Origin: Kitasatospora indigofera
Lineage (GTDB): Bacteria > Actinomycetota > Actinomycetes > Streptomycetales > Streptomycetaceae
Reading direction: 5' to 3'
Length of the DNA stretch: 64,000 nt
NCBI RefSeq assembly: GCF_014655955.1
Contig: NZ_BNBO01000004.1
Location: forward strand, 62,001-126,000
The first letter of the stretch is position 1, and the number at the start of each line of letters is the position of its first letter. The notes below the pieces were generated by a model. The model was not told the origin of the DNA and made no database searches. It was given only the letters and a program-made list of their open reading frames with translations. Made by a program: the position numbers and the translations under genes. Shown piece after piece: positions 32,581 to 41,633 of the stretch.

Positions 32581-32770
32581 CGCGCGGCTCCAGGGCTCGG
32601 GGGCGCTCGGCGGCGGAGGATGCCTGCCCACCCGCGCCGATCGCTACGCCCGGGCGCTGCCCCCGCTGCCGCCCGGGCCCCCGCGCCGCCTGTGCCGCCG
32701 CCGGTCCGTCCGTCGCCGTCCGGTCGTGCGCGTCCCCGCCGGCCGTCCCGGCGGTCCCTGGCAACCGCCG

Positions 32771-33577
32771 TCAGGCCTCGCCCGTGCCGGCCTCGCCGCC
32801 GTCCTGGCGCCGCCGGCGCAGCACCTCGTCGTACTCCGCGTGCACCCGGCGGTCCAGCGCCAGCGCGAACTGGGCGTCCACGACCGTGCGGGCCAGCGGG
32901 CGGACCCGCAGGATCTGCTCGGTCAGGTGGGCGGCCTCGCCGGGGGGCAGCGGCCGGTCGTCGGCGAGGGCGCCGAGCAGGTGCTCGCGGACCAGGCCGA
33001 CGAACAGCTCGGCGATCGCGTCCACGTGTTCCTGGGTGCGCCGGCTGGCCTCCAGCACCACGGAGAGCGGGACGCCCTCGGCGACCAGGGCGGTGGTGGC
33101 GTCCATCAGCCGGCGGCTGATGTGGGTGATGCCGTCCGCCCGGACGGTGATCCAGCCCTGGGCGACCGACTCGGCGGTGTTGGTTTCGGTCAGCTGGTCG
33201 CCGAAGGCCGTCTTGAGCTCGTCCCAGTCCAGGTCGACCGGGGTCTCGTCGGACCACGGCGCGATGATCGCGGCCTCCAGGCCGATCAGCTCGGCGACGT
33301 CGCGCCCGCTCTCGCCGGCGCCGATCAGTTCGGCGATGCCGCCGAGGGTGTGTCCGCGCTCCAGCAGTTCGGCGATCACCCGCAGCCTGGCCAGGTGGGC
33401 CTCGCCGTACCAGGCGATCCGGCCCTCCTTGCGCGGCGGCTGGAGCAGCTTGCGTTCGCGGTAGAAGCGCAGGGTGCGGGTGGTGATGCCGGCCGCCTCG
33501 GCCAGCTCCTCCACCCGGTACTCGCGCTGCGCTGTCGCCGCTGGTGCTGACCGGGTCTTCTCCACGGCGCTCAGCAT
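32771..33577 (-). CDS. MerR-family transcriptional regulator
   Basis: A 268-residue regulator. The N-terminal MerR winged helix is clear: YRVEELAEAAGITTRTLRFYRERKLLQPPRKEGRIAWY, followed by the LARLRVIAELLERGHTLGGIAELI helix. The ~190-residue C-terminal part is a helical ligand domain without the Cys motifs of metal sensors. It is divergent from the monooxygenase operon with a 144-bp shared promoter region, so it most likely controls that operon. The start is uncertain: ATG 33577 has no clear SD, and GTG 33565 is an alternative. Confidence 0.83.
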   Translation of the reverse strand: MLSAVEKTRSAPAATAQREYRVEELAEAAGITTRTLRFYRERKLLQPPRKEGRIAWYGEAHLARLRVIAELLERGHTLGGIAELIGAGESGRDVAELIGLEAAIIAPWSDETPVDLDWDELKTAFGDQLTETNTAESVAQGWITVRADGITHISRRLMDATTALVAEGVPLSVVLEASRRTQEHVDAIAELFVGLVREHLLGALADDRPLPPGEAAHLTEQILRVRPLARTVVDAQFALALDRRVHAEYDEVLRRRRQDGGEAGTGEA

Positions 33578-33652
33578 AGGCGCGGCGGGCGGGCGACCGA
33601 CGCTGCCGGGCTTCTTCCATCAACTGTCAACAAGAGCTACCCTGCCAATCGT

Positions 33653-33668
33653 GCCAGTGATTACTGGC
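33653..33668. promoter_or_regulatory. Perfect inverted repeat in the MerR/monooxygenase promoter region
   Basis: GCCAGT-GATT-ACTGGC has 6-bp perfect arms and lies 53 bp before the monooxygenase ATG. It is a candidate operator of the divergent MerR regulator or another repressor. Confidence 0.5.
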
Positions 33669-33721
33669 GCGGATGTAATGGACGTGCGCACCTTCACCCC
33701 CATCCTCAGGAGGGACGCCGC

Positions 33722-35263
33722 ATGGCACCCACCCCCAAGCGCGCCGAGCCGACGGCGCCCGCCACGCCCCATGTGCGGGTCGCCGTGATCGGGTCCGGCT
33801 TCGGCGGCCTCGGCGCCGGCGTCCGGCTCCGCCGGGCCGGGATCACCGACTTCGTCATCCTGGAGCGCGCCGGCTCGGTCGGCGGCACCTGGCGGGACAA
33901 CAGCTACCCGGGCTGCGCCTGCGACGTGCCCTCGCACCTCTACTCCTTCTCCTTCGCGCCCAACCCCGAGTGGCCGCGCAGCTTCTCCGGCCAGCCGGAC
34001 ATCCGCGCCTACCTGGAGAAGGTCACCGACGTCTTCGGCCTGCGCCCGCACCTGCGCTTCAACGCCGAGGTGACCGAGGCCCGCTGGGACACCGGGCGGA
34101 CCCACTGGCGGATCACCACCACCGCCGGCCGGTGGACCGCCGACGCGATCGTCTCCGCCGCCGGGCCGCTCGCCGACCCGCAGATCCCCGACCTGCCGGG
34201 CCTGGACGGCTTCCCCGGCAAGGTGTTCCACTCCTCCCGCTGGGACCACGACTACGACCTCGACGGCAAGCGCGTCGCGATGATCGGCACCGGCGCCTCG
34301 GCCGCCCAGATCATCCCCAACATCCAGCCCAGGGTCGGCCGGCTGACGGTCTTCCAGCGCACCCCCGCCTGGGTGCTGCCGCGCCGCGACCGCGAGATCA
34401 GCGCCGCCGAGAAGTGGCTGCACGACCGGCTCCCGGTCACCGCCCAGCTCCGCCGCGGCGCCCTGTTCGCCCTGCGCGAGCTGCAGGTGGACGCCTTCGT
34501 CCGGCGCCCCGGCGCGCTGCGCCTGGTGCAGCGGATCGCGGAGCGGCACATCGCGGCCGGCGTCGCCGACCCTGCGCTGCGGGCCAGGCTGACCCCCGAC
34601 TACCGGATCGGCTGCAAGCGGATCCTGCTGAGCAACACCTACTACCCGGCGCTGGCCGCCGCCAACACCGAGGTGGTCGCCACCGGCCTGTCCGAGGTGC
34701 GCGGCTCCACCCTGGTCGCCGCCGACGGCAGCGAGCACGAGGTGGACGCCATCGTCTTCGGCACCGGCTTCCACGTCACCGACATGCCCATCGGCGCCCG
34801 GGTGTTCGGCGCGGACGGCCGCAGTCTCGCCGAGGAGTGGAAGGAGGGCATGGAGGCGCTGCGCGGCTCCACCGTCCGGGGCTTCCCCAACCTGTTCTTC
34901 GTGATCGGACCGAACACCGGCCTCGGCAACAGCTCGATGATCCTGATGATCGAGTCCCAGCTGAACTACCTGATCGACGCGCTCGGCACGCTGGAGGCGG
35001 TCGGCGCCACCGCGATGCAGCCCACCGCCCGGGCCCAGCGGCAGTGGAACCTCACCCTCCAGCACCGGATGTCGCGCACGGTCTGGTCCACCGGCGGCTG
35101 CAACAGCTGGTACCAGGACGCGGGCGGCAAGAACACCGTGCTGTGGCCCGGCTCCACCACCGGCTTCCGGCGGGCCACCCGCCGGGTCGACCTGGCCGAG
35201 TACGAGCTGATCAAGCGCACCGCCCCCGAACCGGCCCCGCGCGCCCAGGAGGTCCTCGCATGA
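33722..35263 (+). CDS. Flavin-containing Baeyer-Villiger-type monooxygenase (MymA/EthA-like)
   Basis: A 513-residue FAD/NADPH monooxygenase that inserts oxygen into ketones or hydroxylates substrates. The FAD fingerprint is VIGSGFGGLGAG (~22-33), with GGTWRDNSYPGCACDVPSHLYS typical of BVMOs. The class-defining FxGxxxHxxxW motif is FPGKVFHSSRW (~163-173), and the NADPH Rossmann motif is MIGTGASAAQ (~187). ATG 33722 follows AGGAGGG. Its stop overlaps the hydrolase start (ATGA). The gene trio recalls mycobacterial mymA-lipR-sadH. The ketone or lipid substrate is unknown. Confidence 0.9.
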   Translation: MAPTPKRAEPTAPATPHVRVAVIGSGFGGLGAGVRLRRAGITDFVILERAGSVGGTWRDNSYPGCACDVPSHLYSFSFAPNPEWPRSFSGQPDIRAYLEKVTDVFGLRPHLRFNAEVTEARWDTGRTHWRITTTAGRWTADAIVSAAGPLADPQIPDLPGLDGFPGKVFHSSRWDHDYDLDGKRVAMIGTGASAAQIIPNIQPRVGRLTVFQRTPAWVLPRRDREISAAEKWLHDRLPVTAQLRRGALFALRELQVDAFVRRPGALRLVQRIAERHIAAGVADPALRARLTPDYRIGCKRILLSNTYYPALAAANTEVVATGLSEVRGSTLVAADGSEHEVDAIVFGTGFHVTDMPIGARVFGADGRSLAEEWKEGMEALRGSTVRGFPNLFFVIGPNTGLGNSSMILMIESQLNYLIDALGTLEAVGATAMQPTARAQRQWNLTLQHRMSRTVWSTGGCNSWYQDAGGKNTVLWPGSTTGFRRATRRVDLAEYELIKRTAPEPAPRAQEVLA

Positions 35264-36195
35264 GCCCCGCGATCCCCGCCGACTGCCTCCCGCCCACCCC
35301 CGTCGAGGAGTTGCGGATCACCTCGGCGGACGGCACCGCCCTGCACGCCGAGGTCCACGGCGACCCGGCCGCGCCGACCGTCCTGCTCGCCCACGGCTGG
35401 ACCTGCTCGATCGCCTTCTGGGCCCCGGTCATCCGCCAACTCGCCGGTGAGTTCCGCCTGGTGGCGTACGACCAGCGCGGCCACGGCCGCAGCGACGCCC
35501 CGTCGGGCCGGGCCGGGTACAGCACCCGGGCGCTCGCCGACGACCTGGAGGCGGTGCTCACCCGGGTGGTCCCGGCGGGCGGGCGGGCCCTGCTCGCCGG
35601 CCACAGCATGGGCGGTATGACCGTCATGGCCGCCGGCGACCGGGCCGGGGTGGCGAGCCGTACGGCCGCCGCCCTGCTGGTCAGCACCGGCGCGGCCGAC
35701 CTGGTCGCCGAGCTGCGGGTCGCGCCGGACGCCCTGCGCAGCCCCGGCCTGCGGCGCTTCCTGCACCAGCGGATCCTGAAGTCCCGGCTGCCGCTCGGGC
35801 CGGTCACCGGCGTGAGCCGGGCGGTGCTCAAGTACGCCACCATGGGCCCGTCCGCACCGGCCGGCCGGGTCGAGGCGACCGCCCGGATCGTGCACGCCTG
35901 CCCGACCCCCGTCCGCGCCCACTGGGCCGGGGTGCTGGGCGAGTTGGACGTCCGCGACGGACTCGCCGCGCTGGCCGCGCCGACCGCCGTGATCGTCGGC
36001 ACCGACGACCGGCTGACCCCGCCGGTGCTCGCGCACCGGATCGTCGCCGGGCTCCGCGACCCGCAGGGCCTCCTGCTGCTGCCCGGCGCCGGCCACATGG
36101 CGCCGGTCGAACGGCCGGCCGAGGTCGCCGCCGAGATCCGCCGCCTTGCCGTCGCCCACCTGGGCGCCCCCGCCGAGAGGAGCACCGCCGCATGA
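35260..36195 (+). CDS. Alpha/beta-hydrolase
   Basis: A 311-residue alpha/beta-fold hydrolase. The oxyanion region is LLAHGWTCS, the nucleophile elbow is AGHSMGGMT with Ser ~115, the acid is in GTDDRLTPP (~247-255) and the His in GAGHMAPVE (~278). Behind a Baeyer-Villiger enzyme the logical role is hydrolysis of the ester or lactone produced, but no substrate can be named. ATGA overlap at both ends couples it to the monooxygenase and the SDR. Confidence 0.88.
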   Translation: MSPAIPADCLPPTPVEELRITSADGTALHAEVHGDPAAPTVLLAHGWTCSIAFWAPVIRQLAGEFRLVAYDQRGHGRSDAPSGRAGYSTRALADDLEAVLTRVVPAGGRALLAGHSMGGMTVMAAGDRAGVASRTAAALLVSTGAADLVAELRVAPDALRSPGLRRFLHQRILKSRLPLGPVTGVSRAVLKYATMGPSAPAGRVEATARIVHACPTPVRAHWAGVLGELDVRDGLAALAAPTAVIVGTDDRLTPPVLAHRIVAGLRDPQGLLLLPGAGHMAPVERPAEVAAEIRRLAVAHLGAPAERSTAA

Positions 36196-37100
36196 GCGCC
36201 GTCCCGCCGCTGTCCGGCCAGGTCGTCGTCGTCACCGGAGCCGCCCGCGGGGTCGGCGCGACGCTGGCCCGCAAACTCGCCGCGCGGGGGGCCAAGGTCG
36301 CCCTGGTCGGCCTGGAGCCCGCCGAGCTGAAGGAGGCCGCCGCGCGCTGCGGGCCGGACGCCTCCTCCTGGGAGGCCGACGTCACCGACATCGAGGCGCT
36401 GACCGCGACCGCCCGGGCGATCCAGGACCGCTACGGCCGCATCGACGCGGTGGTGGCCAACGCCGGCATCGCCATCGGCGGCCCGCTGCTGGACAGCGAC
36501 CACCGGGCGTTCAGCCGGGTGATCGAGGTCAACCTGCTGGGCAGCGTCGCCACCGCGCGGGCCTTCCTGCCCGCGCTCGCCGAGAGCCGCGGCTACCTGC
36601 TGCAGATCGCCTCGCTGGCGGCGCTGACCCCGGCGCCGCTGATGAGCGCCTACTGCGCCAGCAAGTCGGGGGTGGAGGCCTTCGCCCACGCCCTCCGCGC
36701 CGAGGTCGCCCACCAGGGCGTCAAGGTCGGCGTCGGGTACTTGAGCTGGACGGACACCGACATGGTGCGCGGCGCCGACCAGGACGTCGTGCTGCGGCAG
36801 ATGCGCTCCCGGCTGCCCTGGCCGGCCAACAAGACCTACCCGCTCGACCCGGCGGTCGACCGCCTGGTGGCCGGCATCGCCCGCCGCTCGGCGCACGTCT
36901 ACGCCCAGGCCTGGCTGCGCGCCATGCAGCCGGTCCGCTCGCTGCTGCCGGGGCTGATCGCGACCGTCGGGGCCCGTGACATCGCCAAGCTGGCCCCGCA
37001 GCTGAGGGCGACCGCGAGCACCCGGCTGCGCCCGGTCGGGGCCGGCGGGGAGGCCGACTCGGCGGCCCGTTCGGCCGGGGCGGCGGGCGGCACGGAGTAG
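36192..37100 (+). CDS. Short-chain dehydrogenase/reductase (operon member, SadH-like position)
   Basis: A 302-residue classical SDR. The cofactor motif is TGAARGVGATLARKL, then VANAGIAIGG (NAG motif), LLQIASLAAL (Ser) and SAYCASKSGVEAF (YxxxK catalytic pair), ending with a Pro/Arg-rich tail. Third gene of the operon, coupled by ATGA to the hydrolase. It would interconvert alcohol and ketone groups feeding or following the Baeyer-Villiger step. Confidence 0.88.
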   Translation: MSAVPPLSGQVVVVTGAARGVGATLARKLAARGAKVALVGLEPAELKEAAARCGPDASSWEADVTDIEALTATARAIQDRYGRIDAVVANAGIAIGGPLLDSDHRAFSRVIEVNLLGSVATARAFLPALAESRGYLLQIASLAALTPAPLMSAYCASKSGVEAFAHALRAEVAHQGVKVGVGYLSWTDTDMVRGADQDVVLRQMRSRLPWPANKTYPLDPAVDRLVAGIARRSAHVYAQAWLRAMQPVRSLLPGLIATVGARDIAKLAPQLRATASTRLRPVGAGGEADSAARSAGAAGGTE

Positions 37101-37111
37101 GGGGGACGGGA

Positions 37112-37153
37112 ACGGTCCCGGACGGACGACGGAGAGCGCCCGTCCGGGACCGT
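37112..37153 (+). terminator. Hairpin after the monooxygenase operon
   Basis: A perfect 14-bp stem (37112-37125 with 37140-37153) and a 14-nt loop, starting 11 bp after the SDR stop. Confidence 0.7.
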
Positions 37154-37404
37154 CGTCCGTCCGGCGGGCCGGGGGCCGGGTGCGCGACCGCCCGGGGCCG
37201 GGTCGGTGGCGGCGGACCGTCCGGGTGACGGACCGTCCGCCGCCGGTGCCGGCGGAGACCCCCGTCGGGGTGACGGTCCGTCCGTTCCGGCCGCCCGGCG
37301 GGCCGTCCGGGTGCGGGGCCCGCCGTCGCCGGGTCATGCCCACGAGCTGGGAAGCGGCCCGGATGTCGGTGTTTTCGGGCGGCGGAATCGGTACCGTCGG
37401 GCCC

Positions 37405-38178
37405 ATGACCACTGCCCTCATCACCGGCGCCACCGCCGGCATCGGCGCCGCGTTCGCCGTCAAGCTCGCCCGCGCCGGCCACAACGTCGTCCTGGTCGCC
37501 CGGGACACCGAGCGGCTGTCCGAGTACGCCGAGAAGCTGTCCGCCGAGTACGGCGTCGAGACCGAGGCACTGACCGCGGACCTGGCCACGGACGCCGGCA
37601 TCGCCGCCGTCGAGGAGCGCCTCGCGGACCCGGCCCGGCCGGTGGACCTGCTGATCAACAACGCCGGCTTCGGCAACAAGGGCGCCTTCCTCGCCGTGCC
37701 GCTCCAGGCCGAGCTGGACATGCAGAAGGTGCACATCGAGGCCGTGCTGCGGCTGACCGCCGCCGCCCTGCCGGGGATGCGCGAGCGCCGGCTCGGCGGA
37801 GTGGTCAACGTGGCCTCGGTGGCGGCCTTCCTGCCGCGCGGCACGTACGGGGCGAGCAAGGCCTGGGTGGTGAGCTTCACCCAGGGCGTGGCCCGTGACC
37901 TCGGCGACTCGGGCGTGCGGATGATGGCGCTCTGCCCGGGCTTCACCCGGACCGAGTTCCACCAGCGGGCCGGCATGGGCACCTCGGACATCCCGTCCTG
38001 GGGCTGGCTGTCCGCCGAGCGGGTGGTGAACGAGGCGATGCGCGACTTCGCCCGCGGCCGGTCGCTGTCCGTCCCCGGCAAGCGGTACAAGGCGGCGGTG
38101 GCGGTGGCCCGGCTGCTGCCGTCCGGCGCGCTCGGCGGGGTGTCCTCGAAGGCGGCGCGGACGTACGGCAAGGAGTGA
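37405..38178 (+). CDS. Short-chain dehydrogenase/reductase (second SDR)
   Basis: A 257-residue SDR with TGATAGIGAAFAVKLARAG (cofactor), VDLLINNAGFGNKG, VVNVASVAAFLPRGTYGASKAW (Ser-Tyr-Lys catalytic set) and CPGFTRTEFH. It resembles the DltE/YohF-type branch by its 'MTTALITGATAGIGAAFA' opening. ATG 37405 lacks a clear SD but sits at the right place before the family N-terminus. It has its own promoter region after the hairpin at 37112-37153, so it is probably separate from the operon upstream. The substrate is unknown. Confidence 0.85.
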   Translation: MTTALITGATAGIGAAFAVKLARAGHNVVLVARDTERLSEYAEKLSAEYGVETEALTADLATDAGIAAVEERLADPARPVDLLINNAGFGNKGAFLAVPLQAELDMQKVHIEAVLRLTAAALPGMRERRLGGVVNVASVAAFLPRGTYGASKAWVVSFTQGVARDLGDSGVRMMALCPGFTRTEFHQRAGMGTSDIPSWGWLSAERVVNEAMRDFARGRSLSVPGKRYKAAVAVARLLPSGALGGVSSKAARTYGKE

Positions 38179-38334
38179 CGGCCGGCACGGGCCGCGCCTC
38201 GCGTCCGGGGGCGGGCGCCGGGGCGGGACGGGGTCCGGTGGGAGCGGGTTCCGCGGTGGGCGGGGTCGTCGGGGCCGGGCCGGTGGCGGGCGGGAGCGGC
38301 GGCCGCAGCGGGAGGAATAGATCAAGCCTCATTA

Positions 38335-38347
38335 TTAGCTTTGCTAA
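38335..38347. promoter_or_regulatory. MarR-like palindrome before the ABC exporter
   Basis: TTAGC-TTT-GCTAA lies in a strikingly AT-rich patch (38327-38355), 74 bp before the TTG start. It has the look of an operator for a MarR-type repressor. No MarR gene is adjacent. Confidence 0.45.
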
Positions 38348-38420
38348 CTATGAGCTGTTCTCTGTACGCTGGCCTACCGCCCGCCCCACCACCCCGTCCG
38401 AAATCTTTGGAGGTCGACGC

Positions 38421-40247
38421 TTGAGGCCCGACGGCACCGGCTGGACCCCGCCCGAGCGACCCGGGAGCGAGACGCCACCGCCCAGGCAGCTGCGCCGCAT
38501 CCTGACGCTGTTCCGCCCGTACCGGGGCCGGCTCGGGGTGGTCGGCCTGCTGGTCGCCGCCTCCGCCGTGGTCTCGGTGATCTCGCCCTTCCTGCTCCGC
38601 GCCGTGCTCGACACCGCGATCCCGCAGGGCCGCACCGGCCTGCTGAGCCTGCTGGTGCTGGGCATGATCACGGCGGCCGTGGTGAACAGCATCTTCGGCG
38701 TCGTGCAGACGCTGCTGTCCACCACCGTCGGCCAGCGGGTCATGCACGACCTGCGGACGGCGGTCTACGCCCACCTGCAGCGGATGTCCCTGGCCTTCTT
38801 CACCCGGACCAGGACGGGCGAGGTGCAGTCCAGGATCGCCAACGACATCGGCGGCATGCAGTCCACCGTGACCTCCACCGCCACCTCGCTGGTCTCCAAC
38901 TTCACCTCCGTGGTCGCCTCCGTGGTCGCCATGCTGGCGCTGGACTGGCGGCTGACCGTGGTGTCGCTGCTGCTCCTGCCGCTCTTCGTGTGGATCAGCC
39001 GGCGGGTCGGCGGCGAGCGCAAGAAGATCACCACCGAGCGGCAGAAGCAGCTGGCCCTGATGTCCTCGGCGGTCCAGGAGTCGCTCTCGGTCAGCGGGAT
39101 CCTGCTCGGCCGCACGATGGGGCGCTCCGACTCGCTCTCCCGTGAGTTCACCGAGCAGTCCGACCGGCTGGCCGACCTGGAGGTCCGCTCCAGCATGGCC
39201 GGCCGCTGGCGGATGAACGCCATCCAGATCGTGATGGCCGCGATGCCCGCCCTGATCTACTGGGCCGCCGGGCTGGCCCAGGCGGGCGGCGCCCCGATCG
39301 TCTCGGTCGGCACCCTGGTCGCCTTCGTCTCGCTGCAGCAGGGCCTGTTCCGCCCCACCATCAGCCTGCTCTCCACCGGTGTCCAGGTGCAGACCTCGCT
39401 GGCGCTGTTCCAGCGCATCTTCGAGTACCTGGACCTGCCGGTCGAGATAGCCGAGCCGGCCCGGCCCGTCCACCTGGAGCGGATCACCGGGGAGGTCCGC
39501 TTCGAGGGCGTCGACTTCCGCTACGACCCGGCCCAGGAGCGGCCCACGCTGGCCGGTATCGAGCTGAAGGTGCCGGCCGGCGGTTCGCTGGCCGTCGTCG
39601 GCGAGACCGGATCGGGCAAGACCACGCTCAGCTACCTGGTGCCGAGGCTCTACGACGTCACCGGCGGCCGGGTCACCATCGACGGCACCGACGTGCGCGA
39701 GCTGTCCTTCGAGACGCTCTCCCGGGCGGTCGGCGTGGTCTCCCAGGAGACCTACCTCTTCCACGCCTCGGTCGCCGACAACCTGCGCTTCGCCAAGCCG
39801 GACGCCACCGACGAGGAACTGGTCGCGGCCGCCGGGGCGGCGCAGATCCACGACATGATCGCGGGCCTGCCGGACGGCTACGACACCATGGTGGGCGAGC
39901 GCGGCTACCGCTTCTCCGGCGGCGAGAAGCAGCGCCTGGCACTGGCGCGGACGATCCTGCGCAACCCGCCGGTGCTGATCCTGGACGAGGCGACCAGCGC
40001 CCTGGACAACCGGACCGAGCTGGCCGTCCAGCAGGCGATCGACGCGCTGGCCGTCGGCCGGACGACCATCACCGTCGCGCACCGGCTCTCCACGATCCGC
40101 TCGGCGGACCAGATCGTGGTGCTCGACCGGGGGGAGGTCGTCGAGCTGGGAACGCACGATCAGCTGGTGGAGGCCGGCGGGCGGTACGCCGCGCTGCTGC
40201 GGCGGGAGGGCTCGGCGCCGGAGCCCAGCGGGGCCGGCCACGGGTGA
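38421..40247 (+). CDS. ABC exporter, fused membrane and ATPase domains (multidrug/lipid type)
   Basis: A 608-residue half-transporter. Six membrane helices in residues ~25-320 are followed by an ATPase with Walker A VVGETGSGKTT, Q-loop VSQETYLF, signature FSGGEKQRLALAR, Walker B VLILDEATSALD and H-loop AHRLST. It should dimerise and export a hydrophobic compound. TTG 38421 is chosen because GGAGG lies 7 nt upstream. The open frame back to 38175 would run through an AT-rich promoter-like patch and a low-complexity region. Monocistronic. Confidence 0.88.
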   Translation: MRPDGTGWTPPERPGSETPPPRQLRRILTLFRPYRGRLGVVGLLVAASAVVSVISPFLLRAVLDTAIPQGRTGLLSLLVLGMITAAVVNSIFGVVQTLLSTTVGQRVMHDLRTAVYAHLQRMSLAFFTRTRTGEVQSRIANDIGGMQSTVTSTATSLVSNFTSVVASVVAMLALDWRLTVVSLLLLPLFVWISRRVGGERKKITTERQKQLALMSSAVQESLSVSGILLGRTMGRSDSLSREFTEQSDRLADLEVRSSMAGRWRMNAIQIVMAAMPALIYWAAGLAQAGGAPIVSVGTLVAFVSLQQGLFRPTISLLSTGVQVQTSLALFQRIFEYLDLPVEIAEPARPVHLERITGEVRFEGVDFRYDPAQERPTLAGIELKVPAGGSLAVVGETGSGKTTLSYLVPRLYDVTGGRVTIDGTDVRELSFETLSRAVGVVSQETYLFHASVADNLRFAKPDATDEELVAAAGAAQIHDMIAGLPDGYDTMVGERGYRFSGGEKQRLALARTILRNPPVLILDEATSALDNRTELAVQQAIDALAVGRTTITVAHRLSTIRSADQIVVLDRGEVVELGTHDQLVEAGGRYAALLRREGSAPEPSGAGHG

Positions 40248-40289
40248 GGCCGGACCCCGGCACGGGCCTGCGGGGGAGGGCCCGAGGGC

Positions 40290-40958
40290 TCAGGCGGCCT
40301 TGGGGAGCTCGTTGTAGCTGGTCGCGACCTCCTGGCCGGACAGCTCCTGGATGGCCCGCATCACCTCGTCGGTGACCTGCCGGCGGGCCTGCGCCGATCG
40401 GGCCTGGCCGTGCAGCTCGGTGAAGCTCAGCGGCTCGCCGAAGCGGACGGTCACCTTGCGCACGCGGGGGATCCGCCGGCCGACCGGCAGGATCTCCTCC
40501 GGGCCCTCCAGCGCCACCGGCACCACGGGCACCCCGGCGGTCAGCGCCAGCCAGGCGACGCCGGTCTTGCCGCGGTACAGCCGGCCGTCCAGCGAGCGGG
40601 TGCCCTCGGGGTAGATGCCGAAGGCCTTGTCGGCCTCCAGGATCTCCAGCGCCGACTGCAGCGAGGCCTGCGCCGAGCGGTAGGTGCCGCGCTCGACCGC
40701 CACCGCGCCGATCGCCTCGAAGAAGCCCCGGGACAGCGCGCCCTTGAGGCCGGTGCCGGTGAAGTACTCGGCCTTGGCCAGGAAGTGCACCTGGCGCGGC
40801 GCGGTCAGCGGGATGACCACGCTGTCGATGAAGGACAGGTGGTTGCTGGCCAGGATCACCCCGCCCTTGCGCGGCACGTTCTCCAGGCCCTCGATCACCG
40901 GCCGGTAGACCGCCCGGGCGAGGGGTTTCAGCACCAGCTTGGTGAGTAGGTTGATCAT
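40290..40958 (-). CDS. 1-acyl-sn-glycerol-3-phosphate acyltransferase (PlsC family)
   Basis: A 222-residue membrane-associated acyltransferase for phospholipid synthesis. HX4D is Asn39-His40-LSFI-Asp45, and FGIYPEGTRSLDGRLYRGKTG carries the EGTR phosphate-binding motif. VPVVPVALEG follows. The ATG has GGGAGG upstream. Convergent with the ABC exporter with about 40 bp between stops. A general housekeeping role is the simplest reading. Confidence 0.88.
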   Translation of the reverse strand: MINLLTKLVLKPLARAVYRPVIEGLENVPRKGGVILASNHLSFIDSVVIPLTAPRQVHFLAKAEYFTGTGLKGALSRGFFEAIGAVAVERGTYRSAQASLQSALEILEADKAFGIYPEGTRSLDGRLYRGKTGVAWLALTAGVPVVPVALEGPEEILPVGRRIPRVRKVTVRFGEPLSFTELHGQARSAQARRQVTDEVMRAIQELSGQEVATSYNELPKAA

Positions 40959-41300
40959 GGTCCCTCCCTGGACGAATGACCGGGCCGTGCACCCGGGGGT
41001 GAGCGTGCGGAGTATCCGGCTCGTCGGCGGGCCGAGATCAGATCGCAGGGTACGACATGGACCCCGTGACCCGTCCACTCCCGCCGCCTCCCGGCCTGTC
41101 GCGCCGCGCCGCCGGTCACCGGCCCCGCGCGGGCCGGCCGGCCGCCGCGCGGGGGCGCGGTCCTCCCCGTCGCGCGCCCGCCCGCCGGACCGGGCCGGGG
41201 CCCGGCGGGCGGAGCCAGGGGGCGGGGCGGCCCCGGCGGGGCGGGCCGGTACTGTACGCCAGTCAGCACCACCCAGCACCCACAGGAGGGGATCCATCCC

Positions 41301-41513
41301 ATGGCAGACATCGAGGCGGCCCGCCAGGCCTTCGAGCGTTTCGACATCAACGGCGACGGCCTGATCTCGGCCGCCGAGTACTCCCGCGTCATGGCGGAGC
41401 TCGGCGACCCGCACGTCTCGGTCGCGGTGGCCGAGTCCGTGATCAAGGCGGCCGACAGCAACAGCGACGGCCTGCTCTCCTTCGAGGAGTTCTGGGCCTC
41501 GCGCCAGCGCTGA
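41301..41513 (+). CDS. Small EF-hand calcium-binding protein
   Basis: A 70-residue calmodulin-like protein of the CabC/CabD type found in streptomycetes. Two complete EF-loops are visible: D15-I-N17-G-D19-G-L-I-S23-A-A-E26 and D52-S-N54-S-D56-G-L-L-S60-F-E-E63, both with all canonical ligands. ATG with GGAGGGG upstream. Related proteins buffer or sense cytosolic Ca2+ and influence spore germination and aerial growth; that role is not shown here. Confidence 0.92.
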   Translation: MADIEAARQAFERFDINGDGLISAAEYSRVMAELGDPHVSVAVAESVIKAADSNSDGLLSFEEFWASRQR

Positions 41514-41521
41514 GCCCACGC

Positions 41522-41560
41522 GCGAGGGCCGGTCCCGGAGTCTCCGGGACCGGCCCTCGC
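41522..41560. terminator. Strong bidirectional terminator hairpin
   Basis: A perfect 17-bp stem (41522-41538 with 41544-41560) and a 5-nt loop AGTCT, placed 8 bp after the EF-hand stop between convergent genes. Confidence 0.85.
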
Positions 41561-41633
41561 GCCGTCCGCCGCCCGCTCCGCGCGCCCGCACCGGACGGCT
41601 CACGGGGCGGGACGGGTCACGGGCCGGGCCGGC

